A stretch of DNA of 64,000 nt from Miscanthus floridulus (GCF_019320115.1 NC_089595.1:112980461-113044460); one strand, 5' to 3'. Counted from the first letter of the stretch, positions 22,501-34,681 are shown. Made by a program: numbers and translations. The notes: generated by a model not told the origin, from the letters alone.

Positions 22501-22740
22501 CGGTTTAGTTCGCGAAATTTGGATTTTGGGTTTACTGTAGCACCTTCGTTTTTATTTGGCAAATAGTGTCCAAACATTGACTAATTAGGCTTAAAACATT
22601 CGTCTCGCAATTTCCCACCAAACTGTGCAATTAGTTTTTCTTTTCGTCTACATTTAATGCTCCATACACGGACCGCAAACATTCGATGTGACAGGTACTG
22701 TAGCAACTTTTTGAACTTTGGGGTCCAACTAAACAAGGCC
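22501..22740. mobile_element. Tourist-like MITE, copy 2
   Basis: Starts GGTTTAGTTCGCGAAATTTGG and ends CCAACTAAACAAGGCC, giving terminal inverted repeats around TTTAGTT. Same family as 21845 and 33661 in the window. Confidence 0.65.
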
Positions 22741-22851
22741 TACGTAGTATTATTTATTTATTATCAAGAGGCTGGGAACGTTGTGGCTCTTGCAACATCC
22801 CAGGGGGTAACAAAAACTAGTTACTTTCATGGGCCAGCCGCGTCACAACAG

Positions 22852-23218
<367 letters not shown>

Positions 23219-23303
<85 letters not shown>
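23219..23303. repeat. (TA)n microsatellite, right tract
   Basis: Pure TA repeat of about 85 bp next to the Micron-like element. Confidence 0.95.
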
Positions 23304-23305
<2 letters not shown>

Positions 23306-23319
23306 AACCAATTGTCACA

Positions 23320-23615
23320 TTGGACATTCGGATGCTAACTAGGAGGACGAAACATGAGATAATTATAAAAACTATAATTACATAGTAGTTGACTAATTTA
23401 CGAGACGAATCTATTAAGTCTAATTAATCCATCATTAGCACATGTTTACTGTAACACCACATTGTCAAATCATGAACTAATTATGCTTAATAGATTCATC
23501 TCGCAAATTAGTCTCAAACTGTGCAATTAGTTTTGTAATTAGTCCATATTCAATACTCTAAATGAGTGTCCAAACATCCTATGTGACATGGATTAAAGTT
23601 TAGTCCGTGGAAACA
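23320..23615. mobile_element. Tourist-like MITE, second family
   Basis: Contains TTTACGAGACGAATCTATTAA, ATTAATCCATCATTAGC and a right end with GATTAAAGTTTAGTCCG, the hallmarks of a second MITE family also seen at 34351 and 40079. Boundaries approximate. Confidence 0.5.
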
Positions 23616-24081
23616 AAAAGGTGTGATTCATCACTCGGAACCTTACACGTTGAACACAACTTTTTTGCATTGTCGCCTGCTACAAAATCTGTGACCCACC
23701 CCAAAATCATGGACACGAATATCGGCCGTCCATTCTCATAGCGAGTGGTTCAGATTTGATGCTACAATGCAGGGACGAAGCCAGGAAAAAATTAGGAGGG
23801 GCTAAACAAAAGTGCTACACCGACTTAGTTCTACTATGATCCCTCACAATAGACAAATATAATAGCCAGAAGTAGTCTTATATTAAAAACATTAGTTAAC
23901 GATGAAATTCACAAAATACATCATGAAAAATAAAGGAAGCAGTTCATTCGTACCGAAAGGCCAAATTACGAAATTAATAGACGGCGCTTGACTTTGACAC
24001 ACATTATTTATCCGAAGTAGCAATCTACACAAATAGACATAATTGATTAGTCAGACATATATGGACCGCCAAATTATGAAT

Positions 24082-26574
24082 TTAGAAGAGAATAGAGCAT
24101 ACCACTAATTTTTTAGGCAATAACATACGACGCTTTTTGATCTTTTCATTATCAATCTTTCTAAATATCTCCTTCTCGTTATAGCATATCATCAAGTCAT
24201 TGAGCCAGTCATCACCCATTTTACTATGCAAATTTGTCTTTATAATAGACATGGCTGAAAATATCCTCTCAACTGAAGCCATTGTCACCGGTAGTATCAA
24301 GGTTAGCTCAATGAGACGATAAACCAATTTATAAGATTCGTGCATTTTAGTCTTCACCATAATTTCAGCAAGTTTTTCAAGTTCAATGCATCCAAGAAAT
24401 TATGGAGTTCTTCTAGCACGATTCACAAACTGTCTAAGTTGATTTGAAAAAACAAGTTCACCAATATCAAAATCCTCAGCATAAATTTCAGCAAGCCTCA
24501 TAAGTTTGTCCATATCAAAATTAAAGAAGGAGTTCCTTGGGTTAAAAGCAGCCATACATACTAATAACTCTGAACTAATTTCACTAAACCGATGATTCAA
24601 CTCCGTCAAGATGGCATCAATGGCGACAAGAAAAATCTCAACATGATAGTAATGCATGTTTGTTACCTTTTGCTTTCTTCGTCTAGATGTCCCTCTAACA
24701 TTTATTTCCTTACCCATATCTGGCACTTCAATCTCATTCTTCTCACAGAATGTTTTCACTTTTTTGAGTAATGGCTCCCATCCATTTTTCCTCATATCCT
24801 GCAAGCTATCTTTCACATCCATGATCAAATGCATTGCTTCAACTATGTCTTGATCCTTCCTTTGCAAAGCATGTGACAAAATATCTGTCATGCTCAACAA
24901 TTCTATCATCAAATGCAGGATGAACACAAAATCAAAGCTCTCTATTTTTCCAATTAAATCTAAAGCTCCACCATTACATGTTGGTTTAATATAATCTTTC
25001 TTCACTATCTCAAGGACATCTATGATAGCCTCCCACATGACTAAAATGCGAAGCAAAGTTTTAAGATGTGAACCCCATCTAGTATCTCCAGGCCTAGCTA
25101 GGCTGTTTTCTTGATTTAAACCTCTTCTAGTCATAATCTCACCATTCTCGATTTTTTCTAGCAACACATCATGATGCTTTGCAAGCAAGGCATCTTTTCT
25201 CATGCAACTTGCACCCACATTGTTGATTATTAAAGGAATATAGTTAAAGAAATCTGCAATGTCTGCACTAGAAGTCAAAACCATAACAACCACTAGTTGC
25301 AATTGATGGGCAAAACAATGCACATAGAAAGCATAAGGATTTTCATCACGAATTAATTTTTGCACCCCGTTAAATTCACCTCTCATATTAGAAGCTCCAT
25401 CATACCCTTGCCCACGAAGCATAGAGATAGACAAATTGTGACTTGAAAGCATACTAACCAAACCTTCTTTCAATGCAATAGTTGTACAACTCTGAACATG
25501 CTGAAGTCCAAGAAATCTCTCCACCACTTTCCCTTCATCATTGACAAACCTGCACGCCACATTTGTTTATGTGTTAGTATAATTGTAGAAATAATTATAA
25601 AAAATCTATGCACAAAATTGCAATTGTAAAGTACTAACCTTAGAATTATTGCCATTTGCTCTTTTATTGATACATCTCGAGACTCATCAATAAGCATCGA
25701 GAATTTTCTACCTCGAATCTCATCCATAATGACAGCTATGACTTCCTCTGCACAAGCTTTTGCAAGGTCCTTTTGTATATCAGGAGATAACATTTGGCAA
25801 TTTTTAGAACCTTTGTCATATGCGTCCTTCACAATCTCAACCTTATCTTTATACCAATCAACCATCTCTCTGAATATACCCTTGTTGAGGGAAGTAGAAC
25901 TCTCATCATCTCCACGAAAAAGGTTGCCCTTGTGATATGAGAAATCTTGCAACATCTAAAGAAGATGTCAAATGAATCTCATATCTTTTTTCTTCCTCCG
26001 TGCTTACCTCAACTAATTTTCGACCCACACTTGTCCTTTGGTTCATAAAGTCATCACACTTCAGCCTAGCCTCTACATGAGTCTTGCAAGCACTGTGCTT
26101 ACTAAAAGTATCCTTAGTTTTTTTCCAATTCACATAACCTTGATGTGCAAAGACAGAACTCCCAAATTTTTCAGGCTTTCCCGAATTAAAGAAGAGACAA
26201 CAATATAAGCAAAAAACTGCATCCTTGGACTCACTATATTCTAGCCAATCAAATTCATCAAATCAAGTCTTTTGAAATGATCTCCATTGACCACCAATCC
26301 ATTTACTAGGAAATTGAAATTCACGAGATTGGGTTGGATCACTCAAAGCATATGCTCTCTTTACTTGATCTCTAATTTCAGGTTCATAATCATCAATTGG
26401 TTTGCGATTTCCAGGGTCTGCAATCATGTTCGATTGACTAAACTCTGCTCTAGGTTTCTTTGGTTGAGTTGTGCTCTCATTAGTTGATGGACCACTACCA
26501 CTAGAACTTGAAAAGTAATTGCGCAGAGTTCTTTTCGACAACAAACTGAAAATTTGAAAATTAAAATCCATCAA
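24082..26574 (-). pseudogene. TTF-type zinc-finger hAT transposase, broken
   Basis: The reading order on the minus strand is an N-terminal Ser-rich leader (26574-26266), a TTF-type zinc finger region (VFCLYCCLF, then HSACKTHVEA), the DUF4371 part (IVIMDEIRGRKFSMLIDESRD-like, GQGYDGASNMRGEFNGVQ) and a C-terminal hAT dimerisation domain (PVTMASVERIFSAMSIIK). Plant relatives are called ZMYM1-like or TTF-domain proteins. Disablements are a TGA at 26263-26265, a one-base frame change near 25920, and a TAA at 24400-24402. A GT-AG intron (25550-25638, minus) separates EQMAIILR from FVNDEGKV. Non-functional as it stands. Confidence 0.85.
25550..25638 (-). other. Intron of the TTF-type transposase
   Basis: Minus-sense CTAAG/GTTAGTAC donor and GTGGCGTGCAG acceptor. 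The in-frame protein similarity continues across the junction. Confidence 0.6.
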
Positions 26575-26708
26575 GAATCAAACCTTCCATCGTTCAATCA
26601 GTCACAGACTTAATTTCATAATTAAAAAATCACCTGCTCCGACGCTGCTCGGCTGCTCCTACCGAGTCAAAAAGACGATCTGCAGCTGCTCTGCTCAGAC
26701 GTTCGATG

Positions 26709-27035
26709 CCCGGCTAGCTACGCGATCAGAGCGACGAGCGCCTGCAGCTCGAAGAAGCCGTCGGTACCGCAACTCCAGTCTCCAGACGCGGCTGGCGGCG
26801 GCGAGGCAGCGGGCGAGGGCGCCGGCCTCGGCCCGCAGGCAGGCGTTGGTGAGGCGGACCAGCGCGGCGCGGGCCTACAAGCCGTGGAGCCGCACGGCGA
26901 GGTCGCGGTTGCCGGCGCGGAGGCGGGCGGCACGGCCCCGGAGCTCCTCCAGGTGCCGCTGCTTGCTGGCGCGGGACCGCCGCGCCGACTCACGGTTCAA
27001 GATCCGGCGGCGGATGCGGATGCGGACTGTGCCAC
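26709..27035 (-). pseudogene. Captured bZIP transcription-factor fragment
   Basis: Minus-strand translation gives the basic region NRESARRSRASKQRHLEEL, with the bZIP signature N-x7-R. A leucine-rich zipper-like stretch follows (LRAGNRDLAVRLHGL), then a TAG stop and further matching sequence (LVRLTNACLRAEAGALARCL). Composition is GC-rich, unlike the AT-rich transposase beside it. It lies between the transposase 5' end and the right hAT terminus, so it appears to be cargo. Group S type (short single-exon bZIPs) is suggested by the basic region. The stop codon means no full zipper can be made. Confidence 0.75.
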
Positions 27036-27401
27036 CTGGCACCTATAGCCTGCTCACGGCCGCCAGACGCTGTGCTGCTGCTCGCTGCCTGCTGTGGCGT
27101 GCTGGGCCTGAGCGTGCGGCGTGCTGGAGCCGCCGAGGAGCCGCGTAGAAGCAGGCCGCCGCCTCCGGGTCTCGGGAGTCGCCGATTCGGGTTGGGCTTC
27201 TAACTTCTAACCAACTGAACTATTTTCCCTTTCGGCCCAACAAGGAATAGAGGTTTTTTTATCTTCTCTTAACCTTAGCCCTCCTACCTAATACATATAT
27301 GCATAAAATTTTAGGGGAGACTTAGGGGGGCTCCACGTGCCCGGGATCGGTAGGGGGCTGGAGCCCCCAGCCCCACCGCTGCCTCCGTCGCGGCTACAGT
27401 G

Positions 27402-28018
27402 ATACATGGCAGTAAACAGTGCTAGTGCACAATGATGAACCGTGTGCCTCTCCTCTTCCCACGAGTGCGATTGCACCGTAAGTCCGGAACTCGGTCCAAA
27501 TTACGGATAGCAATTAGCAACTAGTTACACACACGCGGTAAAAGTGGAACGATGGCACCATACCTGACAGCGTCAATCGTCAACGTTTAATTTCTACTCT
27601 TGCTTTCAGGTATATTCCTGCATCAACCTCTCTTGCGCCAGCTGCATGCGCTTCGAAAGACTGCTTCTGCGTGACTAGAAAAAAAAGGAGGAGGAGAAGA
27701 AGAGATCGACCGCTAGCTGCAAGATTTTTCTGGCCGTGGCCAACAGTTTCTGACAACAACAACTAACTCTGGGTGAACAAAGACCCAGCCGTAATCGCAC
27801 GCAAAGTCGTCCTCCTCCACCATCATCATGAATTCATGGTGCGTCGCGCTGGAAATGCGTACAAACCTCACTCAGGCGGCGGCGGCGGTGGTTAGTTAGT
27901 TAGTTGGTCACGCACAAATGAACTGATGTACGAGACGTCGTCAGGCAGGAGCGCTTGAGTGAGAAAGCGTTTATACCAGCGGCAGCCGGCAGCGTGATGT
28001 CATCTCCCTCGCCCATGC
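27402..28018. other. Intergenic between two hAT elements
   Basis: No gene supported. Unremarkable composition with a GGC repeat near 27878-27889. Confidence 0.5.
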
Positions 28019-28664
28019 ATCCAATCTAAAGTTGAGCAACGGGCCGGCCCGGCACGGCCCGGCCCGGGCCCGGGCTAGGCACGGCCCGTAAGGGCACGGG
28101 CCTGATTGGCACGGCGTGCCGCCGGGCCGTGCCCCAATGGGACACCGTGTTTGCTTGCAGGCCCAGGCACGGTCCGTGGGCCGATTTACAGGCCGTGCCA
28201 GCCCGTTCAGCACGGGGCCCATTAAGACATCAGGCCAGCCCGTGGCCCGCTGTTTAAAAAACACCTTTTTCAAATTCATTTCAACAGATCTACAGTTCAG
28301 GACATGTATCAAATTCATTTTCACAATTGACAAGTTCACAAATCACAAAAACATTTCAGAATTCACATTTCATACTTGATATCATAGCTATAGCTCACAA
28401 GTCACAAGTTCACATAATCACATTTCATCAGTTCACAATAGAGCAAATGGAAGCCAAATATGTTTAAACTTGAGCTGTTCGTGCAATGCCGCCTCATTAA
28501 AAACCTTTGTAGGTAAAACTCACACCTCGTGAGATAAAACCCTACAAAGGAAAAGAGTACGGCCAGCTCATTATTGAATGGTTCAATTGTTCAAAGTTAT
28601 TACAAACCAAGTGTCTCAAATGTCTTCTCTCACTCAGACTCAATGCCTCACTCTCACTAACTGC

Positions 28665-30875
28665 CTAAGTGGTTATTCCACTAGCACCAGAGTCATGATC
28701 TAGAAACTGATTCTTGAAGTAGTCTTCATACTCCTCATCCTCCACTGTATGCTGTCCCTTCTCTTCACCAAGCTCCCAGTCCTTCACGCAGATCAACATC
28801 TCCACAGTGTCTGGTCCCAATCGACGTCGGCGCTCCTCAATGATCCTGCCAGTAAGACTAAAGCAAGACTCCGAAGAAGTTGTTGAAACAGGGACAGACA
28901 TAATATCTTTAGCCATTGTACAGAGAACTGGGAAGGTTAGTTTATGCTCATGCCACCAATTCAGGACATCAAAATCATCATCATAGGCCACAACATTGTC
29001 ACTGTCAAGGTAAACAGTGAGCTCAGAGAGACCAGGAGGCACAGCAGATGATCCAGCAGTACTTGAAGGACCAGAAGAAACTGATCCTCCAAATATTTTG
29101 CCCCATGCCTGCTTCCTCTTACCTGTCAATCCAGATGGATGGGTGGTCCTAGCTGGCCTAGCTGCACCAAACTTAGATTCATACTTGTCATACAGTTTAT
29201 GCAACTCAAATTTGACCTCAGCAAGATAATCAATGTAACTCATATTGTTACTCTGAGCAAGCAAGTCAAGCACATTCTGCAAACCTCTCATCTTAGCCCT
29301 TGGGTCCAGAACAAAAGCAAATGCATATAACAGTGGCACATGTTTCCAGTATTTAAGAAATTTAGCCTTCATTGGAGCAACAACATTACATAGATTAGAA
29401 TCATGTTCATAGTCATGCAGGTGGCTAGCAATCTCAAGTATGTGATGCAGTACCAAAGGACTAGTAGGGTAATAAACACCAGACAGAGCAACAGTTGAAT
29501 CATAGAACAATTCAAGAAACTGCAACACCTTTTCAGCAATGTACCAGTGCTGTTCAACCAACAGAGGATAGCCAAACTGAAGATTAATGAACACAGAAAA
29601 TACAGTTCTATATGGCATTAAATGTTTAAGCATAAGATAGGTTGAGTTCCATCTAACATCCATATCCAAACAAAACTTACGAGGACGCATCCCCTTAGCT
29701 TGGCAGTATTCCTTGAATTGAGCAATGCGCTGATTAGATGAATTTAGGAAGTTAATTGCAGTTCTAAAAATCTCTATGCAAGGTTTAAGCCTTTTCAAAC
29801 CAGATTTAACAATCAAGTTAATTATATGGCAAGCACATCGCTGATGCACAACATGATACACCTTTTTAGTATGATCAGAAGGATCAACATCATAGCCCAG
29901 GTAACCATCAAGCAAAGGGGTCAAAGCAAGCATAGCAGTTGTATTAGAAGATGCATTATCAAGACTAACAGAGAAAACTTTGTCAAGCAGGCCCCAATCT
30001 CTAAGCACACCAGAGATACATTCAGCAATGTTAATGCCATTATGACTCACTTCAATCAGTTTAAAACCAATAACAGATTTCTTAAGATCCCAATCAGAAG
30101 TAATGTAGTGAGCAACAACAGCAATATAATCTTCCTTAGCATTACCAGACCAGATATCAGATGTCAAACAAACAGAAGACACACCAGGCATAACAGCAGC
30201 TTTAAGGTGCAACATTTTTTCATTGTATAGCTTAGACAGATCTCTAGCTGTGCTAAATCTAGTGACCCTCTTATATCTAGGATTGTGAGCACGCTGAATG
30301 TAATCATCCCAAGCATCATTATCAGCAATAGACAAAGGCAGATCCAATCTAGCAATCAAACGAATCAGCTCATGCCTAGCAACATCAGGCTTATACTCCC
30401 AGTTTCTATAAGATCCATCAGGGTTTAAAGCAAGCCTACTTTGAACAGCATTAGCCCTATCAACTTTCTTTTTACAGGATATTAGATGTCTTTTTAAGTG
30501 ACCAGTGCCATTAGCAGATTTACCAGACAAACGATGACGACAAAGCTTGCAAATAGCAGAAACAACCTGCTCACCATCCACTACCTCTTTGACTTCCTCG
30601 AAGTCAGCCCACACAGGGGAGCGCCGCTTACCAGTACCAGTGGTGGACGAAGCGAGTGAAGCTGCATCACTAGGGGCCGCCGCCGACGCACCAGCAGCAG
30701 CACTAGCCGCCGGCGCACCACCATCAGCACCATCATCTCGGTTGGTCGGAGGAGCACTCCTACCGAACAAGAGATGAGCAGCATCGCCCATGTCGTCTTC
30801 GTCGTCGGGGATCTGGCCCAACGACCTGAGCTCGTCATTGATGGTTGGACCATCGTCGTCACCAGAGCCGGCCAT
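28665..30875 (-). CDS. hAT transposase, BED zinc finger type, intact
   Basis: A 736-aa open frame with no disablement. Residues 1-85 are acidic then Ala/Ser-rich. A BED zinc finger covers about 88-134 (CKLC, then HLKRH). An RNase H-like catalytic core follows, with aspartates near 240 (CLTSDIWSG) and 306 (SLDNASSNT), then the hAT CxxH motif (CACHIINL). The C-terminal hAT dimerisation domain contains FPVLCTMAKDIMSVPVSTTS and SESCFSLTGR, and the end is acidic. The start at 30875 is the first in-frame Met, just after a 5' UTR splice acceptor. The enzyme would cut and rejoin the element ends in the nucleus. It could be active; expression is unknown. Confidence 0.9.
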   Translation of the reverse strand: MAGSGDDDGPTINDELRSLGQIPDDEDDMGDAAHLLFGRSAPPTNRDDGADGGAPAASAAAGASAAAPSDAASLASSTTGTGKRRSPVWADFEEVKEVVDGEQVVSAICKLCRHRLSGKSANGTGHLKRHLISCKKKVDRANAVQSRLALNPDGSYRNWEYKPDVARHELIRLIARLDLPLSIADNDAWDDYIQRAHNPRYKRVTRFSTARDLSKLYNEKMLHLKAAVMPGVSSVCLTSDIWSGNAKEDYIAVVAHYITSDWDLKKSVIGFKLIEVSHNGINIAECISGVLRDWGLLDKVFSVSLDNASSNTTAMLALTPLLDGYLGYDVDPSDHTKKVYHVVHQRCACHIINLIVKSGLKRLKPCIEIFRTAINFLNSSNQRIAQFKEYCQAKGMRPRKFCLDMDVRWNSTYLMLKHLMPYRTVFSVFINLQFGYPLLVEQHWYIAEKVLQFLELFYDSTVALSGVYYPTSPLVLHHILEIASHLHDYEHDSNLCNVVAPMKAKFLKYWKHVPLLYAFAFVLDPRAKMRGLQNVLDLLAQSNNMSYIDYLAEVKFELHKLYDKYESKFGAARPARTTHPSGLTGKRKQAWGKIFGGSVSSGPSSTAGSSAVPPGLSELTVYLDSDNVVAYDDDFDVLNWWHEHKLTFPVLCTMAKDIMSVPVSTTSSESCFSLTGRIIEERRRRLGPDTVEMLICVKDWELGEEKGQHTVEDEEYEDYFKNQFLDHDSGASGITT

Positions 30876-30952
30876 GGCTACCGCACAGCCTCTTCTTCAG
30901 CTCTCGGCACCGTTCCTCAACGGATCTAGCGGCACCAGCTAACGCCGGTGAC

Positions 30953-30976
30953 CTGCAATGCAAAAAGAAAACAGAG

Positions 30977-31011
<35 letters not shown>

Positions 31012-31103
31012 AGAGAGGTTAGAATAGATCAAGATTCAAGGCTACGGGCTAGATCTAGGGTTAGAGTGGAGGTGGAGGGCTGAAGGCGTGGAGATCAGCT
31101 TAC
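30953..31103 (-). other. Probable 5' UTR intron of the hAT transposase
   Basis: Minus-sense donor CATGCAG/GTAAGCTG and acceptor CATTGCAG/GTCACC, 151 bp long. It contains a (GA)n tract on the plus strand at 30980-31010. Inferred from splice-site fit only. Confidence 0.5.
30980..31010. repeat. (GA)n microsatellite
   Basis: About 15 GA units, with one interruption at the left. Confidence 0.9.
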
Positions 31104-31801
31104 CTGCATGGAGCCGGAGCCCGGCGCCGGAGAGACGGAGAAGAAGACGAGCGGCAGCGGCACCACTCCCCGACAGACGGTGACAAACAAGTTGCACGGT
31201 GGTGAAGACCTTGCCGGTCAGAGAGAGAGAGGGAGGGAGAAGGAAGAAGACAGTACGAGAGCTCAGGATACGGCCGGAGACTAGGAAGATGACGAGAAAG
31301 GAGAGCAAGATCCGGCGGTGGAGACGGCTCAGAAGGGAGAGCTCCAAGATCTCCAAGATCCGGCGGTGGAGACCTTGTCGGAGTGCAGGACGAGCGGCGA
31401 GCGGTGGATCTTGGAGTCCTTGCCGGCGTCGAGCGGCGAGCGGTGGGCGGCGGCGCAAGGCGGGACGAGCAGGCGAGGTGGGGTGGGATCTAGGGTTTCG
31501 CGGTGGGGAACGGTTGCGGCGGCCGGGGGAGGGAAATGAGGCGCGGCCGCGCGGGGGGACGGCCGGCTGGCTTATATAGCCCCCCGGCTTACCGGGCCCT
31601 ACCGGGCCAACCCTAGAAAAACGGGCCGGGCCGTGCCGCACGGCGTGCCTTGTTGACAGCCCAAGCACGGCCTGCAGCGGGCACCGGGCCGGCACGAGGC
31701 ACGGTCGCGTACGGGCCGGGCCGTTTTCGGACCGGGCCATGCAACCGTGCTTCGGACCGGGCCGAAAGCACGCGGGCTGCATGCTAATCTTTATTCCAAT
31801 C

Positions 31802-32477
31802 CAACCACTTGGTACCACTGCAACGAGTGCTGCTTGTCAAAGCTGTTGACATCAGGGCGCGATCTCCCCGGATCTGAGAGATCTCCGTCCCACGTCGGAC
31901 CGTGGCCGTGGCCGCGCCACGCAGGCGCCACACCAAGTACGCCGCGGGCGTCGTCAGGTCACCGGATTATTTACGTGCGTCCTGTTCGTTTCACTTATAA
32001 ACCGTATTTTTTAGTCAACGAATATTATTTTTCTCTCACAATAAATCAACCAACATTATTTTTAGTCATGACTTATCAGTCAAACGGTTTTTTTTTTAAG
32101 TCCCTTGCTACGTAACCTGCTCGTCTCATCTTGCCGGACGTTCCGGACGTGGACTTCCAGCAAGATTGGTTGGACAGGTGGCGGAGCCAGGAATTTTATA
32201 GAGCCTCGATGAGACAAAACGTCATGTTAGTAGTAATGTCACTCCCAACGCAGAAACCACATGGTTTCTACGTTCATTAATTAGGATATCACATAATATC
32301 TAAGTAAAAAGATAATGTGGCACCGCAATTAAAAAAGAGAATGAAATTATTTTTAAATAAGAAACCATGTCTACGCGGGAATTAAGACATGAAGAGATGT
32401 GATAGGTAGACAAAGGAAAGAAAAGATATATCGTTGGATAAAAGATTATTGCGTAGATACTATCCAGCATGAATATA
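31802..32477. other. Intergenic with a short MITE
   Basis: A TTCGTTTCACTTATAA...TTATCAGTCAAACGG unit at 31983-32087 is a short hAT-like MITE sharing TTCTCTCACAATAAA with several others in the window. Near 32177 GGTGGCGGAGCCAGGAATTTT resembles a hAT terminus, but no partner end is found. The rest is AT-rich. Confidence 0.4.
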
Positions 32478-32729
32478 CTCCCTCCATCACAAAAAGAAAG
32501 ACACTATGATGCTGTGCTGATCAAACTTTCTTAAATTTGATCAGTTTTATAGAAAATATTAGCAACATTTATATTACTAAATAAATTTATTATGAAAATA
32601 TGTTCCAAGATTTATCTAATGGTACCAACTACGTATTATAAATATTAATATTATGTTACATAATTGTCAAAGCTAAAAAGTTTTACTTCTCGGGAAGTAA
32701 GAATGACATTCTTTGTGAGACGAATGGAG
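32478..32729. mobile_element. Stowaway-type MITE
   Basis: 252 bp. Starts CTCCCTCCATCAC, ends inverted (GACGAATGGAG), flanked by TA on both sides. The AT-rich interior includes TTTGATCAGTTTTATAGAAA, typical of grass Tc1/Mariner-derived MITEs. Confidence 0.8.
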
Positions 32730-32731
32730 TA

Positions 32732-33660
32732 GTTTCTACGTATACTGTCTACATAAGTTAATAGACATTGAAATTATCTATGGTTTTTAGTATTTCCAGT
32801 GCCCTAACAAAGCTATGTAAAATAGGACACATACTTATATAATTTACATGCAAAATTAGACGACCAAAATAGTTTTAAGTTTTAAACTAAAATAATCACT
32901 AAATCCTAGGCGGCGCCTGCTCCCTGCCTCATCTCTGTACACTGTACTACCTCATCCCTATATTAGCTTTCCTTTTTGAGTTTTATTTAGAAACAACTTT
33001 TTTTTAGTAGGGTCTGCACGATAGCTATGTCTGCAGCAGCCAGCGGAGGAGCTCGGCCACCGGCACAGGTGGCCGGGCCTTGGCTCCGCGCATGGGTTGG
33101 ACTGGAGTATGCTCACTCACAATCTTGTACTATACTTCTCCGTTCCAAAAGTCTGCAATTTGCTAGTTAATGATGCTGTTTGTGCTTTTTATTAAACATC
33201 TAATTTGTTCACACAGTACACCTTCTAATTAGCTATTTAATTATAATTAGTGCTTTGCTCGTTTGCTCTCTCTAAATTGATCCCTAGTGACATCTATATT
33301 ATTCGGATTTAACCTTCTTGCGATCTTTCTTATCTCATTTGTTCCTATTATCATCGTGAATCTTTTTCTGACCTAAGAATTACATTGATCAGGTGAAGGT
33401 CCGAAGCTTGCTAGTTAATATTGTTCTTTTTTTCCTTTATAATATCTCTGTTCTTAGTTGTTAGTTTTTTTTTATTTTAACATAAATATTTATTTAGTTG
33501 TTATGCGTACTATTATGGTGTATGTATTTTATCGTGTATATAATTGTTCTCGGTTCGCTGTCTCTGCTGGCAGCAGGAGAACTGCGCGATGAGCTCGTTT
33601 CAGGCCATTCCAGCTTCTTGAATCTAGACTCTGGACTCGACTGGTGCTTCATTGATACTC
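32732..33660. other. AT-rich intergenic DNA
   Basis: No gene supported. Confidence 0.45.
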
Positions 33661-33906
33661 CGGCTGTGTTTAGTTGTAGGAATTTAGATTTTGGGGTTAC
33701 TGTAGCACGTTCGTTTTTATTTTGCAAATAGGGTTCAAACATGAACTAATTAGGCTCAAAACGTTCGTCTCGCGATTTCCCACCAAACTGTGCAATTAGT
33801 TTATCTTTTCGTCTACATTTAATGCTCCATACACGGGCCGCAAACATTCGATGTGACAGGTACTGCAATAACTTTTTGGAAGTTGGGGTGGAACTAAAAA
33901 GAGCTC
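33661..33906. mobile_element. Tourist-like MITE, copy 3
   Basis: Starts GGCTGTGTTTAGTTGTAGG and ends GTGGAACTAAAAAGAGCTCCG. The interior (ACTGTAGCACGTTCG, TTCGTCTCGCGATTTCCCAC) is close to the copy at 22501. Confidence 0.65.
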
Positions 33907-34350
33907 CGATTGGTTGTGTGTGAAATTTCTCGCTTTTCAGCCTCTAGTCGTTTTCTCAGTTATTTCGGGCCACGTGCTTCTCGGGTTGAATTGTTGGGAC
34001 TTTGGGAGTAGCTTGCTTTGCGATGTGCGATGTGTTCATGCTGACCTCACTGCGGTGAGTCTGACATCTTAACTCTTTTCCTTTTTGATAATTTCCTACT
34101 GGTTCCAAGCAAAGTCCATACCAGCATGCTTCCATTTTATTTGTGCAATCGTGTCCTGGCCAGTATTTCTCAACTGTTTTTTTTTCAGCAGCTACAGCTC
34201 ATCCTCCATTAGTTCAGTTCCTTTCAGTACTTACTTTGTTTCATAATTCGAGCAAAAAAAAAAACACTGGTTTTTTAACACCAGCTAACGGGAAAAATGA
34301 AAGTGAGCCTACCATTTCTTTTGGATCGAGGGACACTGCACACATAGTAG

Positions 34351-34678
34351 GGTGATGTTTGATTGTCCCTCCTAAATTTTAGTCGCTGTTCATCGAATGT
34401 TTAGACATATGAATGGAGTATTAAATATAGACTAATTACGAAATTAATTGCATAGCTTGTGACTAATTTACGAGACGAATTTTTTAAGCCTAATTAGTTC
34501 ATGATTTGACAATGTGGTGCTACAGTACCTGTGCTAATGCCATATTGATTATGTTTAAAAAATTCATCTCGTGGAGTACTAACGAATTATATAATTTATT
34601 TTTTTATTAGTATCCGAACACTCGATGCAACATCCTCTCGACATACCTTCTAAATTTTAGTCACTGACAAACACCACC
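34351..34678. mobile_element. Tourist-like MITE with TAG duplication
   Basis: Starts GGTGATGTTTGATTG and ends inverted CTGACAAACACCACC, flanked by TAG at 34348-34350 and 34679-34681. The interior has TTTACGAGACGAATTTTTTAA. It belongs with the elements at 23320 and 40079. Confidence 0.7.
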
Positions 34679-34681
34679 TAG

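Larger units (their letters stand above)
23770..27393 (-). mobile_element. hAT element with TTF-type transposase and bZIP cargo
   Basis: The left end CAGGGACGAAGCCAGG and the inverted right end match at 11 of 16 positions. They are flanked by 8-bp duplications CTACAATG (23762-23769) and CTACAGTG (27394-27401), which match at 7 of 8. An 8-bp duplication and CAG-type ends fit hAT. Inside, on the minus strand, are a broken TTF/DUF4371/hATC transposase (24082-26574) and a bZIP gene fragment (about 26709-27035). Ends and target site are somewhat decayed, so it is an older insertion. Confidence 0.65.
28027..31793 (-). mobile_element. Complete Ac-like hAT transposon
   Basis: Short imperfect terminal inverted repeats (TAAAGTTGAGCA and inverted TAAAGATTAGCA) are flanked by 8-bp duplications ATCCAATC (28019-28026) and TTCCAATC (31794-31801), matching at 7 of 8. 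Both subterminal regions (about 28040-28230 and 31600-31770) are packed with GGGCCGGGCC and GGCACGG motifs, as expected for transposase binding sites in hAT elements. It encodes one intact transposase. Length is 3.77 kb, within the usual autonomous range. Confidence 0.82.

Noticed and set aside
31042..31818. A 258-codon minus-strand frame
   Set aside because: It lies in the 5' leader and terminal repeats of the hAT element and crosses the element boundary.
32160..32230. A hAT-like terminus GGTGGCGGAGCCAGG
   Set aside because: No partner end or duplication was found, so no element is called.
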